Source: JAEUOS01 sp965279115 (GTDB taxonomy: Bacteria; Pseudomonadota; Gammaproteobacteria; Burkholderiales; JAEUOS01). Taken from it: a DNA stretch of 64,000 bases. Numbering within the stretch: the first letter of the stretch is position 1; every line of letters starts with the position of its first letter. The translations under genes were made by a program, and so were the position numbers. The notes below the pieces were generated by a model, which saw nothing but the letters and a program-made list of their open reading frames with translations, was not told the origin of the DNA and ran no database searches. The stretch spans positions 3,906,001 to 3,970,000 of the forward strand of contig OZ257137.1 in NCBI GenBank assembly GCA_965279115.1. The letters run 5' to 3'. Shown piece by piece: positions 28,642 to 36,885 of the stretch.

Positions 28642-31600
28642 GTGAGACAACACAAACTCAAGAAAATCGTTGCTGCGGCGGCCTTGGCGCTTTCGGGTGC
28701 CGTTCTGGCGCCGTCCGCCGACGCCGCAGGCCTTGGCAAATTGACCGTCACTTCCGCGCTTGGGCAACCCCTGCGTGCGGAAATCGACCTCACCGCCGTA
28801 ACGCGGGAAGAGGCCACCAGCCTGGCTGCCCGTCTGGCTGCGCCGGAGGCTTTTCGCCAGGCCGGTATCGAATACAACGCCGCGCTTCTGGGCGTGCGCT
28901 TTACGGTAGCGCGCCGCCCATCCGGCCAGTTTTTCATCAGCCTTCAATCCACCCAGCCGATCAACGATCCATTCGTTGACATGCTTGTGGAGCTGAACTG
29001 GGCGACGGGTCGCTTGGTGCGTGAGTACACATTCCTGCTTGACCCGGTTGAAATGCGGCCCTCGGTGCCGCAGGTTGCGGCCAGTGAACCGAAACCGGTA
29101 GCGCAGGCAGAGCCACCTCGTGCCGCCGAACCGGCTCCGGCCGCGGTTGCAGCGCCTGCCCAGGCTGCACCGCCGCCGCGTGCGCCAGTAGCCGCCGCCC
29201 GCCCCGTGCCCGCAGAGAAGCCCGCGCCGGCTCCCAAGCCGGCGGCGCCCAGCAAGCCAGCCGGCAGTTATGAAGTCAAGCGCGGCGATACGCTTGGCAA
29301 AATCGCGCGTGAAGCCAGGCGCGACGGCGTAAGCCTTGAGCAAATGCTGGTCGCGATCCAGCGCAGCAATCCGGATGCGTTTGTCGGCGGCAACATCAAC
29401 CGGCTCAAGTCCGGCGCCATTCTCAATCTGCCCGACAAGGAAGCAGCAGCGGCAATTGACGCGCCGGATGCGCGACGCATCGTTTCGGCACAATCGGCAG
29501 ACTGGCGTGCTTACCAGGAAAAACTTGCCGGCGGCGTTCAATCCGCACCGGCGGCCAAGGCTGAGGCTCCCAAACAGGCTGCAAAGGGGCAAATCACCGC
29601 CAAGGTCGATGACAAGGCACAAAAGGGCGATGCCAAAGACCAGCTGCGGCTTTCCAAGGCCGATCCCGCGGCCGCCAAGGATGGCAAAGCCGCACCCAAG
29701 GCGGCCGAAGAAGACAAGGTAGCCAAAGACCGCGCGCTCAAGGATGCGAAGGCGCGTGAGGCCGAGCTCGAAAAGAACGTCAAGGATCTGCAGAAGCTGG
29801 CTGAAGTAAAGAGCCAGCAGATGGCTGAATTGCAAAAGAAGGCCGATGCCAAGGCTCCTGCCGCCGCTCCGGCGACACCACCTGCGGATGCAAAGAAGGC
29901 GGCCGAGCCTCCCAAGGCGGCGCCTGCTCCGACTCCTGCCGCCGCTCCTGCCAAAGCTGAACCGCCGAAAGCGGAACCGCCCAAGGCTGCGGCAGCGCCC
30001 GCCAAGGCGGAGCCTCCCAAGGCACCCGAGCCGGCCAAAGCGCCCGAGCCGGCGAAAGCACCGGAACCCGCCAAGGCTGCCGAACCCGCCAAGGCTGCTG
30101 ACGCTGCCAAGACTGCGGAGGCCCCCAAGGCTGCCGAGCCTCCCAAGGCCGCAGAGCCGGCCAAGGCGCCGGACGCAGCCAAGCCTGCGGAGATAGCCAA
30201 AGCGGAAGACGCACCGAAGCCGCCCGAACCTCCCAAGGCCCCCGAAGCGCCAAAGGCAGCCGACGCCCCGAAACCGGAACCCAAGAAGGCGGCGCCGCCG
30301 CCTCCGCCCCCTCCGCCTGAACCCAGCCTGATGGATGAGTTCATCGACAATCCACTGTATCTGGCGGGTGGCGGCGGTGTGCTTGCCCTGCTTGGCGGCT
30401 ATGCTGCATATGCCGTGCGGCGCAAGCGCAAGGTCGAGAAGTTTGAAAACAGCATCATCACCGGTGGCGACCTGAAGGCGAATTCGGTGTTTGGCAACAC
30501 CGGCGGCCAGAACGTCGATACCGGCAACAGTTCGTTCCAGAGCGATTTCAGCCAGGTTTCGACCGGTTCGATCGATGCCGACGAAGTCGATCCGGTTGCC
30601 GAGGCGGACGTGTACATGGCCTATGGCCGTGATGCCCAGGCCGAGGAAATCCTCAAGGAAGCGCTTGCAAAGGACGGCTCCCGCCACGCCGTCCGTGTCA
30701 AGCTCATGGAGATCTACAGCCAGCGCTCCGACACGGCATCGTTCGAGAACCACGCAAAGGAGCTGCACGCGGCTACCGGTGGTCAGGGTGATCAATGGGC
30801 GCGTGCGGCTGAACTTGGTCGCGCTTTACTGCCGGGAAATCCGCTGTTTGGCAGTGCAGCGGCGGGTCCGGCAGATTCCGTAACGTCCACGGTCACTTTG
30901 GGCGCAGGCGCCTTGGCCGCTGCAGCGTCGGCCGCCCAAATGCCCGATCCGAGCATGGAATCGACCATGCAGATGGCCGCGTTCCCCGGCACGCAGGCGC
31001 CAGCGACTCCTGAATCGCTGAGCAAGACCTTGTCGCTTGCGCCAGTCCAGCAGGCGCCCGCTTCGCTCGACGTGGATTTCGATCTTGGCGGTGCTACCCC
31101 TGCGGAATCCGCATCGGCCGGATTGGCTCCGGACTTCAATTTTGACGCCCCGTCGACTGAAGTGTCTGGCGACGCCGGCGCAAGTCTCGATTTTGATATC
31201 GGCGGCGGCGACAGTGATGCCACCGTGGTCGTGTCGCCTCCTGCCACACCTGCGGCGGCGCCAGCGACCGACTTTGCACCGGGTGGTACCCTCATCATGG
31301 GTGCGGGGGATGTCGCCGCGGAACCGGCAGTGGATCATTCGCTGGATGAAACCCAGCCGCTCGCCGACGTGCGTCCACCGGACCTGCCGTCACCGACCAT
31401 CGATTTCGACTTCGACCTGAGCGCCGATACACCCGCTGCCGCACCGGCAGCGGCTGCCGCGCCGGCCGGAAACTCGATGGATTTCGACCTCTCCGGAATT
31501 GATCTCGACCTGCCCTCCTCAGGAGGCGCCACTTCTGCCGATGCGTCGGCCGATGACGCCGCAACCAAGCTCGATCTGGCCAAGGCCTATCAGGACATGG

Positions 31601-31701
31601 GTGACAAGGAGGGAGCGAAGGAACTGCTGCAGGAGGTGATCAAGGAAGGGAGCGACGCCCAGAAATCGGAAGCGCAAAAGCTGCTTTCATCCATCGGCTG
31701 A
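28642..31701 (+). CDS. fimV: FimV-family polar hub protein (LysM, TPR)
   Basis: FimV proteins bind peptidoglycan at the pole and organise type IV pili and other polar machines. The 1019-residue product has a signal peptide (ends SADA, before AGLGKLTVTSALGQPLRAEI), the FimV N-terminal domain, and a LysM domain (about 210-270, YEVKRGDTLGKIA). A Lys/Ala/Pro/Glu-rich linker, one membrane helix (about 572-590, LAGGGGVLALLGGYAAYAV) and a cytoplasmic part with a TPR segment follow. The C-terminal FimV domain is at about 970-1019 (LDLAKAYQDMGDKEGAKELLQEV). The start is the GTG at 28642, giving a clean signal peptide after a GGGGG motif. No pilus genes are nearby. Confidence 0.93.
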   Translation: MRQHKLKKIVAAAALALSGAVLAPSADAAGLGKLTVTSALGQPLRAEIDLTAVTREEATSLAARLAAPEAFRQAGIEYNAALLGVRFTVARRPSGQFFISLQSTQPINDPFVDMLVELNWATGRLVREYTFLLDPVEMRPSVPQVAASEPKPVAQAEPPRAAEPAPAAVAAPAQAAPPPRAPVAAARPVPAEKPAPAPKPAAPSKPAGSYEVKRGDTLGKIAREARRDGVSLEQMLVAIQRSNPDAFVGGNINRLKSGAILNLPDKEAAAAIDAPDARRIVSAQSADWRAYQEKLAGGVQSAPAAKAEAPKQAAKGQITAKVDDKAQKGDAKDQLRLSKADPAAAKDGKAAPKAAEEDKVAKDRALKDAKAREAELEKNVKDLQKLAEVKSQQMAELQKKADAKAPAAAPATPPADAKKAAEPPKAAPAPTPAAAPAKAEPPKAEPPKAAAAPAKAEPPKAPEPAKAPEPAKAPEPAKAAEPAKAADAAKTAEAPKAAEPPKAAEPAKAPDAAKPAEIAKAEDAPKPPEPPKAPEAPKAADAPKPEPKKAAPPPPPPPPEPSLMDEFIDNPLYLAGGGGVLALLGGYAAYAVRRKRKVEKFENSIITGGDLKANSVFGNTGGQNVDTGNSSFQSDFSQVSTGSIDADEVDPVAEADVYMAYGRDAQAEEILKEALAKDGSRHAVRVKLMEIYSQRSDTASFENHAKELHAATGGQGDQWARAAELGRALLPGNPLFGSAAAGPADSVTSTVTLGAGALAAAASAAQMPDPSMESTMQMAAFPGTQAPATPESLSKTLSLAPVQQAPASLDVDFDLGGATPAESASAGLAPDFNFDAPSTEVSGDAGASLDFDIGGGDSDATVVVSPPATPAAAPATDFAPGGTLIMGAGDVAAEPAVDHSLDETQPLADVRPPDLPSPTIDFDFDLSADTPAAAPAAAAAPAGNSMDFDLSGIDLDLPSSGGATSADASADDAATKLDLAKAYQDMGDKEGAKELLQEVIKEGSDAQKSEAQKLLSSIG
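29850..30320 (+). repeat. Imperfect Pro-Ala-Lys-Glu codon repeats inside fimV
   Basis: Roughly 470 bases encode degenerate units such as APEPAK and AEPPKA, repeated many times, then a run of eight prolines before PEPSLMDEF. The DNA repeats are imperfect, for example GCGCCCGAGCCGGCGAAAGC-like blocks near 30040-30060. Such tracts expand and shrink easily, so linker length probably varies between strains. Confidence 0.8.
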
Positions 31702-31721
31702 CCTTTCCAGTCTGTCAAGCG

Positions 31722-31754
31722 ACGGGCGGCCGAAACGGCCGCCCGTTTCATTTT
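31722..31754 (+). terminator. Rho-independent terminator after fimV
   Basis: ACGGGCGGCC (31722-31731) pairs with GGCCGCCCGT (31737-31746) around a GAAAC loop, followed by TTCATTTT. It lies 21 bases after the fimV stop and 20 bases before the truA start, and probably lowers readthrough into truA. Confidence 0.85.
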
Positions 31755-31765
31755 GAGGCGAACAG

Positions 31766-32551
31766 GTGCGCATCGCGCTGGGCGTTGAATACGATGGGAC
31801 CGGCTTTTCCGGCTGGCAGGTCCAGCCGGACAGGCCCAGTGTCCAGGCGGCGCTTGAAGCAGCGCTGGCCGCCATAGCCGGTTGCCCGGTCGGCGTGGTT
31901 TGTGCTGGCCGTACCGATACGGGCGTTCACGCGCTCATGCAGGTGATCCACTTCGACACCCCGGTCATCCGCCCGCTGCCGGCCTGGGTCAAGGGTGTCA
32001 ATACTTACCTGCCGGAATCCATCGCGGTTCGGTGGGCGAGCGCCGTTCCGGACGATTTTCACGCGCGCTATTGCGCGACCGCCCGCCGCTACGAGTATCT
32101 GCTGGTAAATCGTCCGGTGCGTCCCGCAGTTCGTCGCAGGCAGTTGGGCTGGTTTCACCATCCGCTGGACCTCGAGGCGATGCAGGTGGCGGCCGCCGGC
32201 CTGATCGGCACGAACGACTTCAGTGCGTTTCGTTCGTCCGAATGCCAGGCGCGCTCGCCGGTACGCGACATGCGCCGGCTGGATATATCGCGCCACGGGG
32301 ATATCATCCGTTTCTCACTGGAAGCCAACGCCTTTCTGCATCACATGGTCCGCAATATCATCGGGTCGCTTGTTTACGTGGGCAAGGGCCGCTACCGGCC
32401 TGAATGGATGACCGAAGTACTGCTTTCCCGTGATCGCACGATGGCCGCTCCGACCTTTGCGCCGAACGGGCTGTATCTTGCCGGCGTGACCTACGATCCA
32501 AGATGGGGCCTGCCGACCGGACAACCGGAAAGTGCGCTAACCCGCCTGTAA
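31766..32551 (+). CDS. truA: tRNA pseudouridine(38-40) synthase
   Basis: TruA makes pseudouridine at positions 38-40 of the tRNA anticodon arm. The 261-residue protein has MRIALGVEYDGTGFSGWQVQP at the start and the catalytic Asp51 in AGRTDTGVHALMQV. The later motif HHMVRNIIGSLVYVGKGR is also present. It begins with GTG at 31766. trpF follows after 16 bases, as in many proteobacteria. Confidence 0.97.
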   Translation: MRIALGVEYDGTGFSGWQVQPDRPSVQAALEAALAAIAGCPVGVVCAGRTDTGVHALMQVIHFDTPVIRPLPAWVKGVNTYLPESIAVRWASAVPDDFHARYCATARRYEYLLVNRPVRPAVRRRQLGWFHHPLDLEAMQVAAAGLIGTNDFSAFRSSECQARSPVRDMRRLDISRHGDIIRFSLEANAFLHHMVRNIIGSLVYVGKGRYRPEWMTEVLLSRDRTMAAPTFAPNGLYLAGVTYDPRWGLPTGQPESALTRL

Positions 32552-32567
32552 GCATGAGAACTTCCCG

Positions 32568-33218
32568 ATGAGAACCCGTGTGAAAATCTGCGGACTGACC
32601 CGGCCGCAGGATGTTGAAGATGCCGTCGAAGCCGGCGCCGATGCGATCGGATTCGTCTTCTACCCCAAGAGTCCGCGCTATGTCACCCCCGATCTCGCGG
32701 CCGACCTGGCGGCGCGCCTGCCGCCCTTCGTGACCGCCGTCGGGCTGTTCGTCAATGCCGAGTCCGCCACGGTGAATGCGACCGCGCAGCGGGCGGGGCT
32801 GCAGCTCCTGCAGTTTCACGGCGACGAGGCGCCGGATTACTGCGCCGGGTTTCCCCTGCCATTCATCAAGGCCGCCAGAGTGCGACCGGGCCTGGATTTG
32901 TTAAAATTCGGGGCTGAATTCAAGGCCGCGCGCGGCATCCTCCTTGACGCGTTTGTCGAGGGCTATGGCGGCGGCGGTGAGGTGTTCGATTGGGCTCTCA
33001 TACCAAAAGAAATCGCGGCTCGGGCCGTTTTGTCTGGTGGGTTGCATGCCGCAAATGTCGCAGCAGGCATCCGCGCGCTCCGGGCGCTGGCGGCGCCTGA
33101 CTCCGCTCCGCTCGGCGTTGATGTCTCCAGCGGTGTGGAAACCGCCAAGGGCATCAAGGATGCCGCGTTGATCCGCGCCTTCATCGCCGCGGTCAGAGCG
33201 GCGGACCAAACAACCTGA
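32568..33218 (+). CDS. trpF: Phosphoribosylanthranilate isomerase
   Basis: TrpF catalyses the Amadori rearrangement in tryptophan synthesis. The 216-residue TIM barrel has the catalytic Cys in RVKICGLTRPQD near the start, GFVFYPKSPRYV, LLQFHGDE, the LLDAFVEGYGGGGEVFDW loop, and SGGLHAANV with the phosphate-binding VDVSSGVETAKGIKD. It heads the trpFBA group, with trpB starting 55 bases on. Confidence 0.96.
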   Translation: MRTRVKICGLTRPQDVEDAVEAGADAIGFVFYPKSPRYVTPDLAADLAARLPPFVTAVGLFVNAESATVNATAQRAGLQLLQFHGDEAPDYCAGFPLPFIKAARVRPGLDLLKFGAEFKAARGILLDAFVEGYGGGGEVFDWALIPKEIAARAVLSGGLHAANVAAGIRALRALAAPDSAPLGVDVSSGVETAKGIKDAALIRAFIAAVRAADQTT

Positions 33219-33273
33219 TCGCGACTCCAATTGTCCTGCGCCACAGTGCAGGACATCGCCAAGGACACAACAC

Positions 33274-34506
33274 ATGAAACCGAACGACCTCCCGCCCGGC
33301 TCCGCCGCTGGCGACTACAATCTGCCTGACGCACGCGGCCATTTCGGGCCCTACGGCGGCATCTTCGTCTCTGAAACCCTGATGCACGCGCTCGAAGAAC
33401 TCGCGCGCCAATACGACCACTACCGTCAGGATCCCGAATTCATCGCCGAGTTCGAGTCGGAACTCAAGCATTACGTCGGCCGACCCAGTCCGGTGTATCA
33501 CGCCAAGCGCCTGTCCGACATGCTGGGCGGCGCACAGATCTACCTGAAGCGCGAAGACCTGAACCACACCGGTGCGCACAAGGTCAACAACACGATGGGG
33601 CAGGCCCTGCTGGCACGACGCATGGGCAAGCCGCGCGTCATCGCCGAAACCGGTGCTGGCCAGCATGGCGTGGCCACAGCGACCATGGCGGCGCGCTTCG
33701 GCCTCGAGTGCGTGGTCTACATGGGCAGCGAAGACATCAAGCGCCAGGCCGCCAACGTGTATCGGATGAAGCTTCTTGGCGCCACGGTGGTGCCCGTTGA
33801 AAGCGGCTCCAAGACCCTCAAGGACGCGCTCAATGAAGCCATGCGCGACTGGGTCACCAATGTGGAGAATACGTTCTACATCATCGGCACGGTCGCGGGC
33901 CCGCATCCTTATCCCATGATGGTGCGCGACTTCAATTCGGTGGTCGGGCGCGAATGCCTGACGCAGGTGCCGGAAATGATCGGCCGCCAGCCGGATGCCA
34001 TTCTCGCCTGCGTGGGCGGTGGGTCCAACGCGATGGGCATCTTCTATCCCTACATCGGCCACAAGGAAGTGCGGCTGATCGGCTGTGAAGCCGGCGGCTC
34101 CGGCATTGGCAGCGGCAAGCATGCCGCCTCGCTCTCCGCCGGCAGTCCTGGCATCCTGCACGGCAATCGCACCTATTTGCTGCAGGACGCCAACGGCCAG
34201 ATCATCGAAACCCATTCGATCTCGGCCGGGCTTGACTATCCCGGCGTCGGCCCAGAGCATGCCTGGCTCAAGGACAGCGGTCGTGCCGAGTACGTGGCGG
34301 TGACCGATGACGAAGCCCTCGACGCGTTCCACAAGCTTTGCCGCATTGAAGGCATCATTCCCGCCCTCGAGTCCAGCCATGCTGTCGCGCAGGCGATCAA
34401 GATGGCGCCGGCGATGGGCAAGGACAAGGTGTTGCTGGTCAACCTGTCCGGCCGGGGCGACAAGGACATGCACACCGTGGCCGAGCGTTCCGGCATCACG
34501 TTCTAG
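33274..34506 (+). CDS. trpB: Tryptophan synthase beta chain
   Basis: TrpB joins indole and serine to give tryptophan, using PLP. The 410-residue protein carries the PLP Lys103 in LNHTGAHKVNNTMGQAL, the segment IAETGAGQHGVATAT, the phosphate loop CVGGGSNAMGIF, and the C-terminal NLSGRGDKDMHTV. Length is normal. trpA starts nine bases after its stop, so the two subunits should be made together. Confidence 0.98.
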   Translation: MKPNDLPPGSAAGDYNLPDARGHFGPYGGIFVSETLMHALEELARQYDHYRQDPEFIAEFESELKHYVGRPSPVYHAKRLSDMLGGAQIYLKREDLNHTGAHKVNNTMGQALLARRMGKPRVIAETGAGQHGVATATMAARFGLECVVYMGSEDIKRQAANVYRMKLLGATVVPVESGSKTLKDALNEAMRDWVTNVENTFYIIGTVAGPHPYPMMVRDFNSVVGRECLTQVPEMIGRQPDAILACVGGGSNAMGIFYPYIGHKEVRLIGCEAGGSGIGSGKHAASLSAGSPGILHGNRTYLLQDANGQIIETHSISAGLDYPGVGPEHAWLKDSGRAEYVAVTDDEALDAFHKLCRIEGIIPALESSHAVAQAIKMAPAMGKDKVLLVNLSGRGDKDMHTVAERSGITF

Positions 34507-34515
34507 GAAATCATC

Positions 34516-35322
34516 ATGTCTCGCATCCAGAACGTACTGGCGAGCCTCGCCAAGGGCGGCCGCAAGGCGCTGATTCCCTACATATGCGCGGGCGATCCTT
34601 CGCCCGCGTTGACCGTTCCGCTCATGCACGCGCTGGTGAATGCGGGTTCGGACATCGTGGAGCTCGGCGTGCCGTTTTCCGATCCGATGGCCGACGGCCC
34701 GGTGATTCAGCGCGCCTCCGAGCGCGCCCTCAAGCACGGTGTGTCCCTGGCCGATGTGCTGGCCATGGTGGTTGAATTCCGCAAGGCCGACAGCGCCACC
34801 CCGGTGGTTCTGATGGGCTACGCCAACCCGATCGAGCACATGGGCATGGAAAGCTTTGTCTTCCGCGCCAGGGAAGCGGGTGTCGATGGCGTCCTGGTGG
34901 TCGACTATCCGCCCGAAGAGTGCGAGGCTTTTGACGCGCTCATGAAGAAAAACGGCCTCGATCCCATTTTCCTGCTCGCGCCCACCTCCACCGATGCGCG
35001 CATCGACGCCGTGGCCCGCGCCGCGTCGGGTTACGTCTATTACGTTTCGCTCAAGGGCGTGACCGGTTCGGGAGCGCTCGATACCGGTGAAGTGGCACGG
35101 CGCATACCGGACATCAAGGCTCGCGTGCGCATTCCGGTAGGCGTAGGCTTCGGGATTCGCGATGCTGCCACCGCCAAGGCGATCGCGGCGATTGCCGACG
35201 CGGTGGTGATCGGCAGTCGCATCATCCAGGAAATGGAGGCATCGCCACCTGGTGAAGAGATCGAGCGTGCGGGAAACTTCATCGCGGGAATCCGCAAGGC
35301 GATCGACGAGCCGCCGGGCTGA
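34516..35322 (+). CDS. trpA: Tryptophan synthase alpha chain
   Basis: TrpA cleaves indole-3-glycerol phosphate and passes indole to TrpB through a tunnel. The 268-residue barrel has both catalytic acids at canonical places: Glu49 and Asp60 in DIVELGVPFSDPMADGP. YVYYVSLKGVTGSGAL and the phosphate-binding GVGFGIRDAATAK follow. It sits directly after trpB and 31 bases before accD. Confidence 0.98.
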   Translation: MSRIQNVLASLAKGGRKALIPYICAGDPSPALTVPLMHALVNAGSDIVELGVPFSDPMADGPVIQRASERALKHGVSLADVLAMVVEFRKADSATPVVLMGYANPIEHMGMESFVFRAREAGVDGVLVVDYPPEECEAFDALMKKNGLDPIFLLAPTSTDARIDAVARAASGYVYYVSLKGVTGSGALDTGEVARRIPDIKARVRIPVGVGFGIRDAATAKAIAAIADAVVIGSRIIQEMEASPPGEEIERAGNFIAGIRKAIDEPPG

Positions 35323-35353
35323 CCGTCGCGACAGGGAAAGAAGGGGGAAACAC

Positions 35354-36229
35354 GTGAGCTGGATCGACAAGCTGCTACCGCCCAAGATCAACCGTGCCGA
35401 CGGCGGGCCCAGGAAGAGCGTACCCGAAGGCCTGTGGGTCAAGTGCCCGGCCTGCGATACCACGCTGTATGGTTCGGATCTCGTCAACAACGCCCATGTG
35501 TGCCCGAAGTGCGGTCATCATCATCGCATCGGCGCGCGTGCGCGCCTGGACTTGCTGCTCGACGCCGAGGGGCGGTTCGAAATCGGGGCCGATGTAAGGC
35601 CGCTGGACACCCTCAAGTTCAAGGACAGCCGCAAGTACCCCGAGCGGCTCAAGGAGGCCACCGAAGGCACCAGTGAAACCGATGCGCTGGTGGTTCTGCA
35701 GGGTTCGATTCTCGCCTTGCCGGTGGTCATGGCGGCGTTCGAATTCGACTTCATGGGCGGATCCATGGGGTCGGTGGTAGGTGAACGCTTTGTCCGCGGT
35801 GTTGAACTCGCCGTCGAGCAAAAGCTGCCCTTCGTGTGCTTCGCCGCCAGCGGTGGAGCGCGCATGCAGGAAGGGCTGTTTTCCTTGTTCCAGATGGCCA
35901 AGACGACCGCATCACTCACCCGACTTTCGGCGCGCAAGTTGCCCTTCATTTCCGTATTGACCGACCCGACCATGGGCGGGGTTTCGGCCAGCTTCGCCTT
36001 TGTGGGAGACGTGGTCATCGCCGAGCCCGGCGCGCTGATAGGGTTTGCCGGTCCGCGGGTGATCGAGCAGACCGTAAGGGAGAAATTGCCTGAAGGTTTC
36101 CAGCGTGCCGAGTTCCTGCTCGAAAAGGGCGCCATCGACATGATCGTCGACCGCCGCGAACTGCGCGTCCGCCTGGCGCGCCTGCTCGCCCTGCTGCAAA
36201 ACCTCCCGGCCGAAGCCGTCGCTGCCTGA
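35354..36229 (+). CDS. accD: Acetyl-CoA carboxylase carboxyltransferase beta subunit
   Basis: AccD with AccA transfers the carboxyl group from biotin to acetyl-CoA, starting fatty-acid synthesis. The 291-residue protein shows the N-terminal zinc ribbon (CPACDTTLYGSDLVNNAHVC plus PKC), the family motif MGGSMGSVVGERFVRG, and SGGARMQEGLFSLFQMAKT with PTMGGVSASFAF. The GTG at 35354 gives MSWIDKLLPPKI and has a GGGGG site upstream. A longer open frame that overlaps trpA is not used. Confidence 0.97.
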   Translation: MSWIDKLLPPKINRADGGPRKSVPEGLWVKCPACDTTLYGSDLVNNAHVCPKCGHHHRIGARARLDLLLDAEGRFEIGADVRPLDTLKFKDSRKYPERLKEATEGTSETDALVVLQGSILALPVVMAAFEFDFMGGSMGSVVGERFVRGVELAVEQKLPFVCFAASGGARMQEGLFSLFQMAKTTASLTRLSARKLPFISVLTDPTMGGVSASFAFVGDVVIAEPGALIGFAGPRVIEQTVREKLPEGFQRAEFLLEKGAIDMIVDRRELRVRLARLLALLQNLPAEAVAA

Positions 36230-36340
36230 TCCGGCGGGCGCACCGGCTCGGGCATCGGCCGCGTCCTTGACGTGCATCAAACCGCGCCGCGTGACTGGCG
36301 CTATCGTGCAGTCTCGGTTTGATACTGATGGAGTGATGCG

Positions 36341-36712
36341 ATGCCTGACGCCAGCCAACTTGGCGAAATTTCCCGGCAACTGACGGCGCGAGCGGAGGAC
36401 CTGCGTCGGCAGATCCGCGGCAAGCTGGGGGAGGCGGCGGATGTGGCGCTCGCCACCGACCATCAATGGAGCGACGCAGGCGCGGCCTTTGCCGAGGCGG
36501 GTGTCGAATACGCCGAGGCGCAGCGCGATATTCTCGAATTGCGATCGATCATGTTGGCCCTGCCACGCATTGAGGAGGGCAACTACGGCATTTGCATGGA
36601 CTGCGGCGTCGATATTCCGGCGGCGCGCCTCACGGCACAACCGGCCGCGCTGACTTGCGTGGCGTGCCAGTCCGCCCGCGAACGACGCGGCCAGGTCTCG
36701 ATGACCATGTAG
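36341..36712 (+). CDS. TraR/DksA-family zinc-finger protein
   Basis: This 123-residue protein has an N-terminal helical, coiled-coil-like half (about 8-75) and a C-terminal four-Cys zinc finger, CMDCGVDIPAARLTAQPAA to CVAC (spacing C-x2-C-x17-C-x2-C). This is the DksA/TraR architecture, whose members bind RNA polymerase in the secondary channel. It is shorter than true DksA and lacks the usual acidic-tip DxxDxA motif as far as I can see. It is inserted between accD and folC, which are often adjacent. Confidence 0.85.
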   Translation: MPDASQLGEISRQLTARAEDLRRQIRGKLGEAADVALATDHQWSDAGAAFAEAGVEYAEAQRDILELRSIMLALPRIEEGNYGICMDCGVDIPAARLTAQPAALTCVACQSARERRGQVSMTM

Positions 36713-36885
36713 AGTCCGCGTAGCGGCAGCGGCAGTATTTGCGCGGCCTGGAGGCGCGCGTCGCCAGTGGCAATGGGTGAGCGCGGCAGCCGGTGCGTGG
36801 CAGGTGGCAACACTTGAGGGATAATTGAGGCCCGTGCGGCGAGCGCCTCGCGTCCATCCGTTCTCGTCCCCCCATCCGCATTACC

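Noticed and set aside
28633..30795. Long minus-strand open frame (720 residues) opposite fimV
   Set aside because: Its Leu/Gly/Arg repeats mirror the Pro-Ala-Lys codon repeats of fimV on the other strand; no independent evidence for a gene.
33193..35490. Long minus-strand open frame (765 residues) opposite trpB and trpA
   Set aside because: Shadow of two conserved trp genes in a codon position favoured by high GC; no domain seen.
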